A stretch of 39,579 nt of DNA from positions 1 through 39,579 of the forward strand of contig CAMCYH010000019.1 in NCBI GenBank assembly GCA_945883745.1, read 5' to 3'. The stretch is from Candidatus Kuenenia stuttgartensis. GTDB lineage: Bacteria; Planctomycetota; Planctomycetia; Pirellulales; UBA1268. The position numbers were made by a program, and so were the translations under genes. Below the pieces are notes generated by a model. It made no database searches and was not told the DNA's origin. It saw only the letters and a list, made by a program, of their open reading frames with translations. Below are positions 1-8,667 of the stretch, one piece after another. Numbering within the stretch: the stretch's first letter is position 1; each line of letters begins with the position of its first letter.

Positions 1-1747
1 CGGCCGAAAGGTTGCCGGGCGTCATGACCAATTTGCAGGTCGCCAGATACTCTTGGTGACGAATACTCGTCGCGAGCAGTCGCCCGTGCGTGAGATCGTA
101 CCAAGCTCGCCAGCGTGCAGAGGGCTCGGCAGCGTAGCTGGACTCCCAATCCTCTTCACCGAAGTTTCGGAGCGATTCTTCGATAAGCTTAGCCGAGGTT
201 CCCACCAGCGCTACTTGCTCAGCAATGTTTGCAGTCAGTTGCTGGCGAAAAGCCGGTGGGGGCATGTATGGCTGATACTCAGTGAACGGGTATAACTCCG
301 ACCGCACCATAGGAAACCTCATCCTTGGCGGAGCTAGGTTGATAGGGCGGTAGGTGGCCTCTACTGCTCTCATGATCGCAGATCGAAACGGTGATTCCCT
401 CAGTTGCTGCATGATCTCAATAGCGTTGCCGTAGTCAGGGAAATAGCCTTGCATCGCCGCCAGATCGAACGGACTACTCTCGCCAGGCCGATCTAGGATG
501 GTGAACGTGCCGCCAGTTTGTAGGGCAAGCCTTGTTAATGCATACGGCCCAACGCCAGACATCAGCCGCTCACGCAGCGCGCCGCCGTACCACGGCAATC
601 CCTCGGCAACCATGAAGCCGTTGTAGATTCCGGCATCAGCCGATGAGTCGAACCAATACGGCAGAAGCAATCGCTCTTGGAAGCATGTGTCTGGGCCTCG
701 CGTGACGGGAAGCATGAAACTGTAGCCTGTTGCTTGATCCGTGTAGGGCTGAAGTCCGCGGTCCGTGCCAAGCACACTGGACGGTCCAACAACATGGACG
801 ACAGTGTTCGACTTCCGGCAGGCTCCAATCGCCTCCTCCAACAGCGATGTGTCGTCACCGGATTCATCAGTCCAGATAACGATGCGTAGTCGACCCTTGG
901 CTCGCAGGGCATATCGATTCAGCACTTGCAGAACGGCCGCCATCACATTCTCCGTTCCACTCTGGTCAAACGGAACGCTGCGGATCGCGTTGAGGCTGCG
1001 GGCATGGAAGGCGGAGGTATCTTGGATCTGGTTCACGCCCTGTCCGTAGGCTACGACTCCACTGAGGAGTTGTGAGCGTTCCTTGCCTTGTGGCTCAAAC
1101 TCTTTGTAGAAGGGCTCTAGGGTGGCCGCGAGCTTGTGCCGATCTTGTTCTAGGCTGATCGACGCATCCAGTAGCCAGATGATGAAGAGTGGGCCGTCCT
1201 CTAAATCCTTGCGTAGGTGGCCAATGATTCCTTGCGCGGCGTCTGCTGCCCCCGCGGCACCTTTCACTCCTGTGGCGGCGGACTGCGGCGAGACGCCCGA
1301 AGACTCGGAAGATTCCCCGATCAAGACTTTGTTCAATAACTTCGCGGCTGTCTGTTGGATGGGCGGCAACTGTTCAGAGGCAAGCACACCTGCCAGCGAC
1401 GTCGACACCATCTGAGCGACGGAGTCACTGACCGCGAGGTCGGTGACTGGGGATTCGGTGGAGGCGGTTTCAGTCGACGGACTACTAGCAGCCGTCGCAG
1501 CGGCCTGCATCGCCGACGCGATCCCCATATCCGTGGCGAACAGCACCTCCTCGGGCGGAGCGGAATCGAATACGAGGGGCCGAGCGCGGGTTGGCTCGGG
1601 CACGTTTCCTAAGCCGATGAAAGCGAGTGTCAGCAAAGAAACGACATGGACCAAAAAGCTCGTAAGCCAAGACGGCACGGCCGGTCGGTGACGGAGGACA
1701 TGCAAAAATTTGTCTCGCACGCCGGCGAGTCTCTGTCGCCAAGACAT
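1..1747 (-). CDS. von Willebrand factor A domain membrane protein (3' end outside window)
   Basis: The frame reads without a stop for 582 codons from ATG at 1747 to the left edge, so the C-terminus is missing or nearly so. A hydrophobic segment near residues 25-45 is a membrane anchor. An Ala/Ser/Thr-rich linker follows, and then a vWA domain with the MIDAS motif DASIS around residue 194. A second vWA-like strand reads RIVIWTDESGDD. The visible end (WYDLTHGRLLA) resembles the C-terminus of large planctomycete vWA proteins as I remember them. Binding partner and role are unknown. The start lacks a strong Shine-Dalgarno and the frame stays open upstream to 1993, so a GTG/TTG start or a frameshift join with the preceding ORF is possible. 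Codon use is richer in A/T third positions than in neighbours, which hints at a different history. Confidence 0.85.
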   Translation of the reverse strand, partial: MSWRQRLAGVRDKFLHVLRHRPAVPSWLTSFLVHVVSLLTLAFIGLGNVPEPTRARPLVFDSAPPEEVLFATDMGIASAMQAAATAASSPSTETASTESPVTDLAVSDSVAQMVSTSLAGVLASEQLPPIQQTAAKLLNKVLIGESSESSGVSPQSAATGVKGAAGAADAAQGIIGHLRKDLEDGPLFIIWLLDASISLEQDRHKLAATLEPFYKEFEPQGKERSQLLSGVVAYGQGVNQIQDTSAFHARSLNAIRSVPFDQSGTENVMAAVLQVLNRYALRAKGRLRIVIWTDESGDDTSLLEEAIGACRKSNTVVHVVGPSSVLGTDRGLQPYTDQATGYSFMLPVTRGPDTCFQERLLLPYWFDSSADAGIYNGFMVAEGLPWYGGALRERLMSGVGPYALTRLALQTGGTFTILDRPGESSPFDLAAMQGYFPDYGNAIEIMQQLRESPFRSAIMRAVEATYRPINLAPPRMRFPMVRSELYPFTEYQPYMPPPAFRQQLTANIAEQVALVGTSAKLIEESLRNFGEEDWESSYAAEPSARWRAWYDLTHGRLLATSIRHQEYLATCKLVMTPGNLSA

Positions 1748-1911
1748 AACCGAGAACCCTTTGCGAAGACGGATCAAATCGACGACCACCAGATTCCCCC
1801 CATGATAGGGAGCGTTCCCTGCAGCAGCAAGAATCTCAGCGGGCGACTCGTTTAAAAGGCGGCTGTTGCCAGGCGGAGACGCCCCGAGGGGAACTTGGGA
1901 CGCTGCGGAAT
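1748..1911. other. gap upstream of the vWA start, possibly coding
   Basis: This 164-base stretch has no independent start with a good ribosome binding site. On the minus strand the vWA frame is open throughout and gives a protein-like reading (for example LLNESPAEILAAAGNAPYHG) with the same codon bias as the vWA gene. It may therefore be coding rather than spacer. No convincing promoter or terminator was seen. Confidence 0.4.
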
Positions 1912-2169
1912 CTACCGCTGCTGCAACCCCCCGAGGAGGGCGTTTAGGGCGGCTAGCGTGTCGGGCGGGAGGGCGGCCAGACGGCGGGCGAGGTCACCAA
2001 TATCGGCTGAGGGGGCGGGGGCCGACTCCTGAGCCAATTCTGAGCCACCGACCTGCGGAACCCCCAAGTTTCCCGGGAAATCCTCCGAAAGTTCGGTTCC
2101 AAGACGGGGCACTGATCTGGGACATCCACACGTCAGATGCCGACGGTTCAATCCGATGTCCAGCGGCAT
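1912..2169 (-). CDS. short hypothetical ORF, possibly the 5' part of the vWA gene
   Basis: An 85-codon ORF starts at ATG 2169, inside the end of the patatin gene (22-base overlap), and stops at 1912. The second half looks protein-like, ending in an amphipathic Leu/Ala-rich stretch (LARRLAALPPDTLAALNALL). I recognise no family. Just before the stop lies a run of six G on the coding strand (1927-1932). Reading -1 from there continues without a stop into the vWA frame. It is therefore either a small separate gene or the N-terminal part of a longer protein broken by a frameshift. Confidence 0.4.
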   Translation of the reverse strand: MPLDIGLNRRHLTCGCPRSVPRLGTELSEDFPGNLGVPQVGGSELAQESAPAPSADIGDLARRLAALPPDTLAALNALLGGLQQR

Positions 2170-4256
2170 TCGTACACCGTGTCCGGATCGGGGCTGATCA
2201 GCGACCAGCCGATCAATTGACCGTACGGATGGTCGATCGTGTAGCGGCTGGTCATCGGCTCCGCGGTTTCCGGCTGTCCCTTGGGATACCGCAGCAATCG
2301 GTACGTGCGGTAGGGATGGTTCTCCGGGAAGAGCATCCACACCGTCAACAGATCGGTCTCGAAGTCCAGCACCATCGGCATCTTGCCCGGTGGCAGATCG
2401 GCAAATTGGAGAATGGCTGCCAGCTCGAGGGTGATTTGCGTATCGAGCGGATACCCGGAGAGGTCAAATTCGAGTTCGTATTCCTTCTGGGGTGTGGCTG
2501 ATCCCATTGTGCTGGCGTCACCGAAGGGCAGCCTTCGTACCGTCAGCGGCGGCTGATCGGGAGGCTGCCGATACTCGACCTCTTCCAACGGCAGTGCGGT
2601 ATGAAACACCAGTTTCCGTGGGCTGCCTGGCTCGAGGAGCCGCAGCCGCATTCGGTCTCGAATTCGAATGCGACCCATTTTTGATTGTCGGCCCACCCCG
2701 CTCCAGCCTTGGCGAAGGTCGATGATCCGGCTGTGCGAGAGGATCTCCACACCCTTGAAGTCGGAGGGCTGCGGCTTGGAGGCATCGGTCACCGCGACAG
2801 GCTGCCAGGAGGTGGTCGGATCGCTCTCCACCAGATCGAGCACGAGTCGGATGTCGGGATCGCCGGCGGCGATCGAGTTGATCACGTCAGTCAGCATCTT
2901 CGCGTGACGATGGACCTGATAGAAGCGAGTCGGCAGCACCACAAACAGCAGCAGACCCACGAGGAGGTAGATGTAGGTCGGCCAATCTTTCCAATCCAGC
3001 AGCGTTGACCAGACCTTGCGGCGGCCTGAACGGCGAAGTTTCTCGGCGAGCCGCACGGCGACATTGGTGGTCGCCGTGCGGGCGGTGCCGGGAACGGTCG
3101 GGTGCTCCGCGGCTGCCGTGACGGCTGCCAGGATCGAGCCTCGGCCGGGAAGTGGCTCCCACACCGGCCCTTCACGGACGGGCTTGATGGCACGATCGGC
3201 GATCTGCCGATTCATATCACGGGCCACTTCGTAGCCATGCACGGCGAGGGCGTTGACTTCCAGGTCGCTGAAGCGATCCAGGTCGGTCCGAATCATCGAC
3301 ACCTCGGCCTGCACCACCGGATGGAGTGCATGCGGGTCATCATCCGGGTCGACGATGCGGGTCACCGGGGTGAAGAAGAAGCCGTTGCGATCGCCGAAGT
3401 TTTCTCGCTCCAGTTGCCAAACCCGATCCCACAGAATGTCGGAGGCGCGGATCGACTGGGCGACGAAGCCCAACGCGGCGTTGCTGAGAATTTGGAACGG
3501 TTTGCCGGCATCGCTCACCAGCACCCGCGAAAACTCCTCTCCCCGATAATGCCTGAGCCAGAGAAACGCTCGCGTGCCCAGGTTGTCATAGACGCCACCG
3601 TCCGTGAATGACTCGGTGACGAACTGCCCGTCGTGGACCCCAAGGTCGGCCGCTGTGAACTGCACGGGAGGAAAAAATCCGGGAAAGGCCGATGATGCCC
3701 CGACCGCCTTCGCGACACTGGCCGTCTGGCCGGGAACATGGTGGAAGGGGTCGGAATCGCGAGTGTTGCGTTTCTGAATGTGCAGGCCATCCCGATTGAA
3801 GACGGCCATGACACCGTCGCTGACGTTGGTGGCGAGCACATGGAGGGCAGGTCGCTCCGGCAGTTCGAAAAGCCGACGATCACCATAGAGAAATTCACGG
3901 TAATACCGCTCGAGCATCGCGTTGGCTGAGAACCCGGCCAGGTCGGCTCCCGCCAGCTGGGCCGCCACCCGCAGGGGCATCGTCAGTGGCAGCCGCCGCA
4001 CGATGTGGTTGCGGACGTCAAACTGAATGAACCGGATCAATTCACGAGCGACCTCGTCGAACTGCTCGTCGGTACCGTTGTAGCGGTGCCAGTTAAGCGC
4101 GAGGTGAGCGCCGAGAATGCTCCCGCCAGATACGGAGGCGATGTCCGTGAGCATGTCGAGAATACCGTTGTCGCGCAGGTAGCGGATGACGCCGAGGTGG
4201 TAGAGGGTGGCGCGAAACCCCCCTCCAGAAAGCGCCAGTCCAATGCGTTGCGTCAT
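2148..4256 (-). CDS. patatin-like phospholipase with membrane segment and C-terminal extension
   Basis: The 702-residue protein begins with a patatin fold. The oxyanion-hole motif GGGFR is at residues 11-15. The nucleophile elbow SVSGGS has the catalytic Ser at about residue 43. The Asp of the dyad lies in DGGVYDNLG near residue 219. Patatin-like enzymes hydrolyse acyl esters of membrane lipids. The usual first Gly of GxSxG is replaced by Ser here, a variation to note. After the lipase domain (about residues 1-380) comes one strong hydrophobic segment (YIYLLVGLLLFVVLP, about 435-455) and then about 240 residues I do not recognise. The lipase half is therefore probably cytoplasmic and membrane-tethered. 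It lies 39 bases downstream of the AraC-type gene on the same strand and may be co-transcribed with it. Confidence 0.88.
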   Translation of the reverse strand: MTQRIGLALSGGGFRATLYHLGVIRYLRDNGILDMLTDIASVSGGSILGAHLALNWHRYNGTDEQFDEVARELIRFIQFDVRNHIVRRLPLTMPLRVAAQLAGADLAGFSANAMLERYYREFLYGDRRLFELPERPALHVLATNVSDGVMAVFNRDGLHIQKRNTRDSDPFHHVPGQTASVAKAVGASSAFPGFFPPVQFTAADLGVHDGQFVTESFTDGGVYDNLGTRAFLWLRHYRGEEFSRVLVSDAGKPFQILSNAALGFVAQSIRASDILWDRVWQLERENFGDRNGFFFTPVTRIVDPDDDPHALHPVVQAEVSMIRTDLDRFSDLEVNALAVHGYEVARDMNRQIADRAIKPVREGPVWEPLPGRGSILAAVTAAAEHPTVPGTARTATTNVAVRLAEKLRRSGRRKVWSTLLDWKDWPTYIYLLVGLLLFVVLPTRFYQVHRHAKMLTDVINSIAAGDPDIRLVLDLVESDPTTSWQPVAVTDASKPQPSDFKGVEILSHSRIIDLRQGWSGVGRQSKMGRIRIRDRMRLRLLEPGSPRKLVFHTALPLEEVEYRQPPDQPPLTVRRLPFGDASTMGSATPQKEYELEFDLSGYPLDTQITLELAAILQFADLPPGKMPMVLDFETDLLTVWMLFPENHPYRTYRLLRYPKGQPETAEPMTSRYTIDHPYGQLIGWSLISPDPDTVYECRWTSD

Positions 4257-4295
4257 CGGGAAATCAACGTGCCAAGTCTCGCCTATCGTCGGAGG

Positions 4296-5261
4296 CTATG
4301 GTCCGACCTCATCGCAAGAGTGTGCCGTATCGTGGCCGGATTCGGCAAACCTGGCCTGATCGAGACCACGGCGCCAGCCGTCGCGGTAGTGGCGGGGTGA
4401 GGCCCCCGTTTTGTTCTTGAACAGCTTGGAAAAATGATACGGGTTGCGGAAGCCGAGCGCCTCGGCGATCTCCTTGACCGGAAGATCCGAGTTCCGCAGC
4501 ATGTCGCCGGCACGGCGAATGGTGATCTGCAGGTGATAGCCGTAGGGTGTCTGACCCGTCTCCCGGCGGAACGCGCGGAAAAAATGCGTGCGGCTTACGT
4601 CGAATCCCTGGATCATGTCGTCGATCACCGGCATCGCCCCGGGCCGTTGCTCGAGGAGCAGGCGGGCCCGACGCACAATCTGTTTGAGGCGGGATGGTGT
4701 CGGCCTTGGCTGAGCCGCAGACGTGACGCGAGCGAGGATTTCGAGCGCCTTTGCGGCGGCGAGTGGGCCGGCTCCCGCCGAGTCGGTGCGGATCGCGTCG
4801 AGGAGGCCGCGAAACGCTTCCACGATCATGTCGTCGAGGCCGCAGCGAATGACAGCCTGTGGCGGCATGAGAACCTGGCGTTTCTCCAGGTCGCGGGCGA
4901 TTGCTCCCGCGAAGTGCACCCAATAGATGCCCCAGCCCGCGTCAGGCCGGGGGCGGTAGCGATGCCAGACGCCGGGAAACAGGATGGCCGCGTCACCGGG
5001 CAGGAGCTCCAGCCGTCCGGTCGGGATCGACTCAAACTCACCTTGGCCGTGGGTCACGTACACGATGGCATGCTCGCCCAGCACGCGACCAGCCTTCCAA
5101 GAATACAAGTGACCGCGCGGGTGCGGTCTGTTGGGAATGGGGGCATCGCCCCGCCCCACGGGCTGGTAGCCGGCACCCGTCACGGTGAGGCCCCAGGCAT
5201 CACTCTCCGGTGCTGCGATCGGATATCGAAAGTATTCAGGGATATCTTGCGACATCGACAC
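4296..5261 (-). CDS. AraC-family transcriptional regulator
   Basis: The 321-residue protein has the classic two-part AraC layout. An N-terminal cupin-like sensing domain (about 50-150) contains LLPGDAAILFPGVWHRY. A C-terminal double helix-turn-helix domain (about 205-305) contains SRTHFFRAFRRETGQTPYGY and VKEIAEALGFRNPYHFSKLFKNKTG. The start is GTG at 5261; an in-frame ATG at 5255 is equally possible and neither has a strong Shine-Dalgarno. The gene is divergent from the NagB-PIG-L gene across 173 bases, a typical arrangement for a local sugar-responsive activator. The ligand is not known; an amino sugar is an inference from the neighbour. It may also drive the patatin gene downstream. Confidence 0.92.
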   Translation of the reverse strand: MSMSQDIPEYFRYPIAAPESDAWGLTVTGAGYQPVGRGDAPIPNRPHPRGHLYSWKAGRVLGEHAIVYVTHGQGEFESIPTGRLELLPGDAAILFPGVWHRYRPRPDAGWGIYWVHFAGAIARDLEKRQVLMPPQAVIRCGLDDMIVEAFRGLLDAIRTDSAGAGPLAAAKALEILARVTSAAQPRPTPSRLKQIVRRARLLLEQRPGAMPVIDDMIQGFDVSRTHFFRAFRRETGQTPYGYHLQITIRRAGDMLRNSDLPVKEIAEALGFRNPYHFSKLFKNKTGASPRHYRDGWRRGLDQARFAESGHDTAHSCDEVGP

Positions 5262-5270
5262 CCGGAGATA

Positions 5271-5282
5271 GTAATCAATTAC
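5271..5282. promoter_or_regulatory. AT-rich inverted repeat, candidate operator
   Basis: GTAAT-CA-ATTAC is an inverted repeat lying just upstream of the AraC-type gene, in the AT-rich part of the divergent intergenic region. AraC-family sites are usually direct repeats, so the assignment is weak. Confidence 0.25.
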
Positions 5283-5303
5283 GAATTAAAAACAGCAGAA
5301 AAC

Positions 5304-5332
5304 TTGATTTTCGGTCGTCTTGGTCCATGATA
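5304..5332 (+). promoter_or_regulatory. candidate sigma70-type promoter for the NagB-PIG-L gene
   Basis: TTGATT (5304-5309) and ATGATA (5327-5332) are separated by 17 bases in an unusually AT-rich stretch of a GC-rich genome, about 100 bases before the gene. This is the best -35/-10 match in the intergenic region. It is a pattern match only. Confidence 0.35.
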
Positions 5333-5434
5333 CAAAAAGGCATGCAGAGGGGATGATCGGGCATTGTGAGCCGGTCTTTTTCGGCAATAACGACTCTGTT
5401 CTGAGCCCGCCGGTTAACCCAGGAAAAAGCACCG

Positions 5435-7423
5435 ATGAGCACGACAGAAAACCGCCGCGACGAGCAGCCGATCTACAGCGGCCCCCTCTCGCACGTTCAG
5501 GCTGTGGAGCGGGTGCCTGTCACCGTGTATGCCCAGCCTCTCGATGCCAGCCGGGCGGTGGCCCGCGAGATTGCCGACCTCGTGCAAACGCGGGCCGCAT
5601 CCGGCAAAAAGACGGTGCTCGGCCTGGCCACCGGGAGCACGCCGGTCGGCGTCTACGACGAACTCATCCGGTTGCATCGAGAGGAGGGCGTGTCGTTCAA
5701 GACGGTCACCACCTTCAACCTCGACGAATACTGGCCGATGCAGCCCGACGCCCTGCAGAGCTACCACCGCTTCATGCGGGAGCACCTCTTCGATCACATC
5801 GACATCCCCGCGGCCAACATCCACATCCCCGACGGCACGCTTACCCGGAGCGAGGTGCCGACCGCCTGCGCCCACTATGAGGAGGCGATCAGGGCCGCTG
5901 GTGGCATCGATCTTCAGGTGCTTGGCATCGGCCGCACGGGTCACATCGGGTTCAACGAACCGGGCAGCCCGCTGGAAAGCCGCACGCGGCTCATCACGCT
6001 CGATAGCGTGACCCGTGCCGACGCAGCCAGTGATTTTTTTGGCGAGTGGAACGTGCCGCGGCAGGCGATCACGATGGGCGTCGGCTCGATCCTCGACGCC
6101 CGCCGCGTGGTCCTGCTCGCGTTCGGCGAACACAAGGCGCCGATCGTTCGCAAGGCGGTCGAGGAACTGCCATGCAGCCATGTCTCAGCTAGCGCTTTGC
6201 AGCAGCACCCCGATGCTCGCTTCGTGCTCGACGCCGCGGCGGCCGCCCGGCTGTCGCGGTTTGAGTCGCCCTGGCTGGTCGGGCCGCTCGACACCCTGGG
6301 CCTCGAGTGGACAACGGCGATGGTGCGGAAGGCCGTGATCTGGCTGGCCCTCAAACTGCAAAAGCCGATCCTCAAACTCACCGACGAAGACTACAACGAG
6401 TATGGCCTGCAGGACCTCCTCTCCAACTGTGGGCGGGCCTATGACCTCAATATCGAGGTGTTTCGGGCCATGCAGGACACGATCACCGGCTGGCCCGCCG
6501 GCAAGCCGGGGGTGGTACGGCGGGTGCGAGCCGCCGTGGCGGCGGCCGGCGAGAAATTCCCGCAACGGATCGTCATCTTCAGCCCTCACCCCGACGATGA
6601 TGTGATCAGCATGGGGGGCACGCTGATTCGCCTCTGCGAGCAGGGCCACGAAGTGCATGTGGCGTATCAGACCAGCGGCAACATCGCCGTCTGGGACGAG
6701 TCGGCGGACCGTCACGTCGACTTCGTGGAAGAGTTTTGCCACGCCTTTGGCGTGGGGACGAAGACAGGGGAGATCGCCGAGCGGGTTCGGGAGTTTCTCC
6801 GCACGAAGCATCCGGGGAGCGTCGACATCGACGAACTTCAGACCGTCAAGGGTTTGATCAGGCGAACCGAGGCCCGGGCGGGAGCCCGCTACTCGGGCGT
6901 GCAGCCGGATCGGATCCACTTTCTCGATCTGCCTTTCTACGAGACGGGTCGGGTGCGGAAGAGGCCGATCGGGCCGGAGGACATCGCGATCACGGTGCGG
7001 CTTCTGGAAGAGGTGCAGCCCCACCAGATCTATGCCGCTGGCGATTTGTCCGATCCGCATGGCACCCATCGCGTCTGTCTATCGGCGGTGATCGCCGCGA
7101 TCACACAGGTCAGCGACCAGCAATGGGCACGGCACTGCGAAATGTGGCTCTACCGGGGCGCATGGCAGGAGTGGGAACCGCACGAGATCGAAATGGCCGT
7201 GCCGCTCTCACCCGACGAAGTCGAGCGAAAGCGGATGGCGATCTTCAAACACGAAAGCCAAAAAGATCGCGCCCTCTTTCCCGGGCCCAGCGACCCGCGT
7301 GAATTCTGGCAGCGGGCCGAGGACCGTAATCGTGATACCGCACGGCTCTACGACCGACTCGGCCTCCCCGAATACGAGGCCATCGAGGGGTTTGTACTGC
7401 ATCGCCGCACCCGGGACCGCTAG
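5435..7423 (+). CDS. NagB-like domain fused to PIG-L/LmbE deacetylase-like domain
   Basis: The 662-residue protein joins two sugar-acting domains. Residues about 25-290 are a glucosamine-6-phosphate deaminase fold: TFNLDEYW carries the Asp equivalent to E. coli D72, and GRTGHIGFNEPGS (about 167-179) carries the His and Glu equivalents of H143 and E148. The residue matching D141 is Thr here. Residues about 375-640 are a PIG-L-type zinc domain with PHPDDDVISMGG near 383 and DPHGTHR near 540. Proteins of this length and order occur in Bacteroidetes, annotated as NagB-like. A plausible role is N-deacetylation plus deamination/isomerisation of an amino-sugar phosphate in the cytoplasm. ATG is preceded by AGGA at a good distance. 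The AraC-type gene is divergent. Confidence 0.9.
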   Translation: MSTTENRRDEQPIYSGPLSHVQAVERVPVTVYAQPLDASRAVAREIADLVQTRAASGKKTVLGLATGSTPVGVYDELIRLHREEGVSFKTVTTFNLDEYWPMQPDALQSYHRFMREHLFDHIDIPAANIHIPDGTLTRSEVPTACAHYEEAIRAAGGIDLQVLGIGRTGHIGFNEPGSPLESRTRLITLDSVTRADAASDFFGEWNVPRQAITMGVGSILDARRVVLLAFGEHKAPIVRKAVEELPCSHVSASALQQHPDARFVLDAAAAARLSRFESPWLVGPLDTLGLEWTTAMVRKAVIWLALKLQKPILKLTDEDYNEYGLQDLLSNCGRAYDLNIEVFRAMQDTITGWPAGKPGVVRRVRAAVAAAGEKFPQRIVIFSPHPDDDVISMGGTLIRLCEQGHEVHVAYQTSGNIAVWDESADRHVDFVEEFCHAFGVGTKTGEIAERVREFLRTKHPGSVDIDELQTVKGLIRRTEARAGARYSGVQPDRIHFLDLPFYETGRVRKRPIGPEDIAITVRLLEEVQPHQIYAAGDLSDPHGTHRVCLSAVIAAITQVSDQQWARHCEMWLYRGAWQEWEPHEIEMAVPLSPDEVERKRMAIFKHESQKDRALFPGPSDPREFWQRAEDRNRDTARLYDRLGLPEYEAIEGFVLHRRTRDR

Positions 7424-7468
7424 ATCGCATCCGGCCTCGGTGAATCGCCGGCTCGAGGGGGCAAAGTC

Positions 7469-7481
7469 GCCGCTCCGCGGC
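7469..7481. terminator. short GC hairpin between convergent genes
   Basis: GCCGC-TCC-GCGGC lies in the 61-base gap between the convergent NagB-PIG-L and desaturase genes, followed by CTTT on the plus strand. The stem is only five base pairs and there is no long T tract, so it is a weak candidate for a shared terminator. Confidence 0.25.
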
Positions 7482-7484
7482 CTT

Positions 7485-8570
7485 TCAGATTGTCGCGTGG
7501 CCAAACACCGTCCGCCGGGCAACGCTCCACCAGCCCGGCTGATCGAGACCGAGGTAGGGCGAGTCGGCCGGCAGCGCTTGGGCAAGATAATCGTGCGCCG
7601 GTTTGAGGTTGTGGTAGGGCATCGACGGAAAGAGGTGGTGCAGGGCGTGGTAGCGGATCGAGAACGGGAAGAAGAGCCAGGTGAGCGGATCGCTGCCGGT
7701 GAAGTTGCACGAGTCCAGGATGTGATTTTCCCACGTGGCCGCTTCACCGTCTCCGGCAAAGTGGTGGTCAGCCAGTTGCCGTAGCTGATTGAGCACGACC
7801 GTTGTCAGGGCAAGGATATAGAGGAGCACGATCCTACTCGGCGGCGCGAGCCCGAGAAAAACGCTGGTGGGAATCATCGCCGCGCGGATGAAGCAAGGAA
7901 TTTCCAGCATGGAAATCGACCAGCGATCGAAGGCCGTGATCCGCCGGCGGTAGTGGAGGTTGAGCGTGAGCGAACTGGCCCGTTCCAAGACTGCCTGCCG
8001 CAGGGTGGGCGAGAGATACGTGAGCGGCGCGAGAAGAAATCGCAGGAACACGGCGAGCGGAAAAATTGCAATAAACGCCGCGTACTCCAGCCCGCTCCGC
8101 CAGTTGCCCGCCTCGAGCACGTTGGCCACGTATTCCGGGTCTTCCGGCGTGCCGTACATCCGCGCGCTGTGGTGATCGCGATGATGCCGGGTGAAGAAGG
8201 GGGAAGGAGTGAGCGTCATGACGCCGACAAGGAGATTCCAGGCCACTTTGAACCCCCGCATTTCGTGGTGGCCGAGGTGGCAGACCTCGTGAATCAGCGA
8301 ACCGAGACGGTACAGCCAAAACACTGCCACCGGGAAGGCCAGCAGTTGGGGCCACGAACCGAGCGGTGAGAGCAGGTAGAGTGTGGCCGACGAATAGGCG
8401 AGCACCAGGGAAATCAGGAAGTCAGCCCAATACCGCCAAGGGTTGACTGCGAAAAAGTCGGTGGGCGCGTCGCGAATGACGCGGCGTGCATCACTCACCC
8501 AGCCGGCCTCACCACGCTCGCACGCATCTGGACTGTCGGCATCGGTGGGGCACGTGACGGGGGCCGGCAT
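7485..8570 (-). CDS. membrane fatty acid desaturase
   Basis: The 361-residue integral membrane di-iron enzyme shows three histidine boxes in the usual order: HEVCH, HRDHH and HALHH (the last in SIRYHALHHLFPSMPYHNL). Hydrophobic pairs lie around residues 48-85 and 215-260. Family members introduce a double bond into acyl chains of membrane lipids, which controls fluidity; the position of the double bond cannot be told. Start ATG is preceded by AAGGA at six bases. The gene lies 97 bases downstream of a NarL-type response regulator on the same strand, recalling the B. subtilis DesR-des pair, although no DesK-like kinase is present in the window. Confidence 0.92.
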   Translation of the reverse strand: MPAPVTCPTDADSPDACERGEAGWVSDARRVIRDAPTDFFAVNPWRYWADFLISLVLAYSSATLYLLSPLGSWPQLLAFPVAVFWLYRLGSLIHEVCHLGHHEMRGFKVAWNLLVGVMTLTPSPFFTRHHRDHHSARMYGTPEDPEYVANVLEAGNWRSGLEYAAFIAIFPLAVFLRFLLAPLTYLSPTLRQAVLERASSLTLNLHYRRRITAFDRWSISMLEIPCFIRAAMIPTSVFLGLAPPSRIVLLYILALTTVVLNQLRQLADHHFAGDGEAATWENHILDSCNFTGSDPLTWLFFPFSIRYHALHHLFPSMPYHNLKPAHDYLAQALPADSPYLGLDQPGWWSVARRTVFGHATI

Positions 8571-8590
8571 GAGGATCCTTTCGCAGACGA

Positions 8591-8611
8591 ATGCGGCGGA
8601 AATAGCCGCAT
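8591..8611. promoter_or_regulatory. perfect inverted repeat upstream of the desaturase gene
   Basis: ATGCGGC-GGAAATA-GCCGCAT is a perfect 7-base inverted repeat with a 7-base spacer. It is placed 20-40 bases before the desaturase start and downstream of the response-regulator stop. It could be an operator for a dimeric regulator or a terminator stem for the regulator gene; no T tract follows it on the minus strand. Confidence 0.35.
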
Positions 8612-8667
8612 ATCAAACCAGAAACGTGCCGCGACGCCTACCCCGGAAAAGGCCAGCTACGGCTGCC

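Noticed and set aside
4434..5330. 298-codon plus-strand open frame opposite the AraC gene
   Set aside because: Antisense to a protein with both AraC helix-turn-helix motifs; no family resemblance.
5262..5434. Riboswitch or small RNA in the AraC/NagB divergent region
   Set aside because: The region is AT-rich with promoter-like boxes, but no consistent stem set or known riboswitch core could be recognised.
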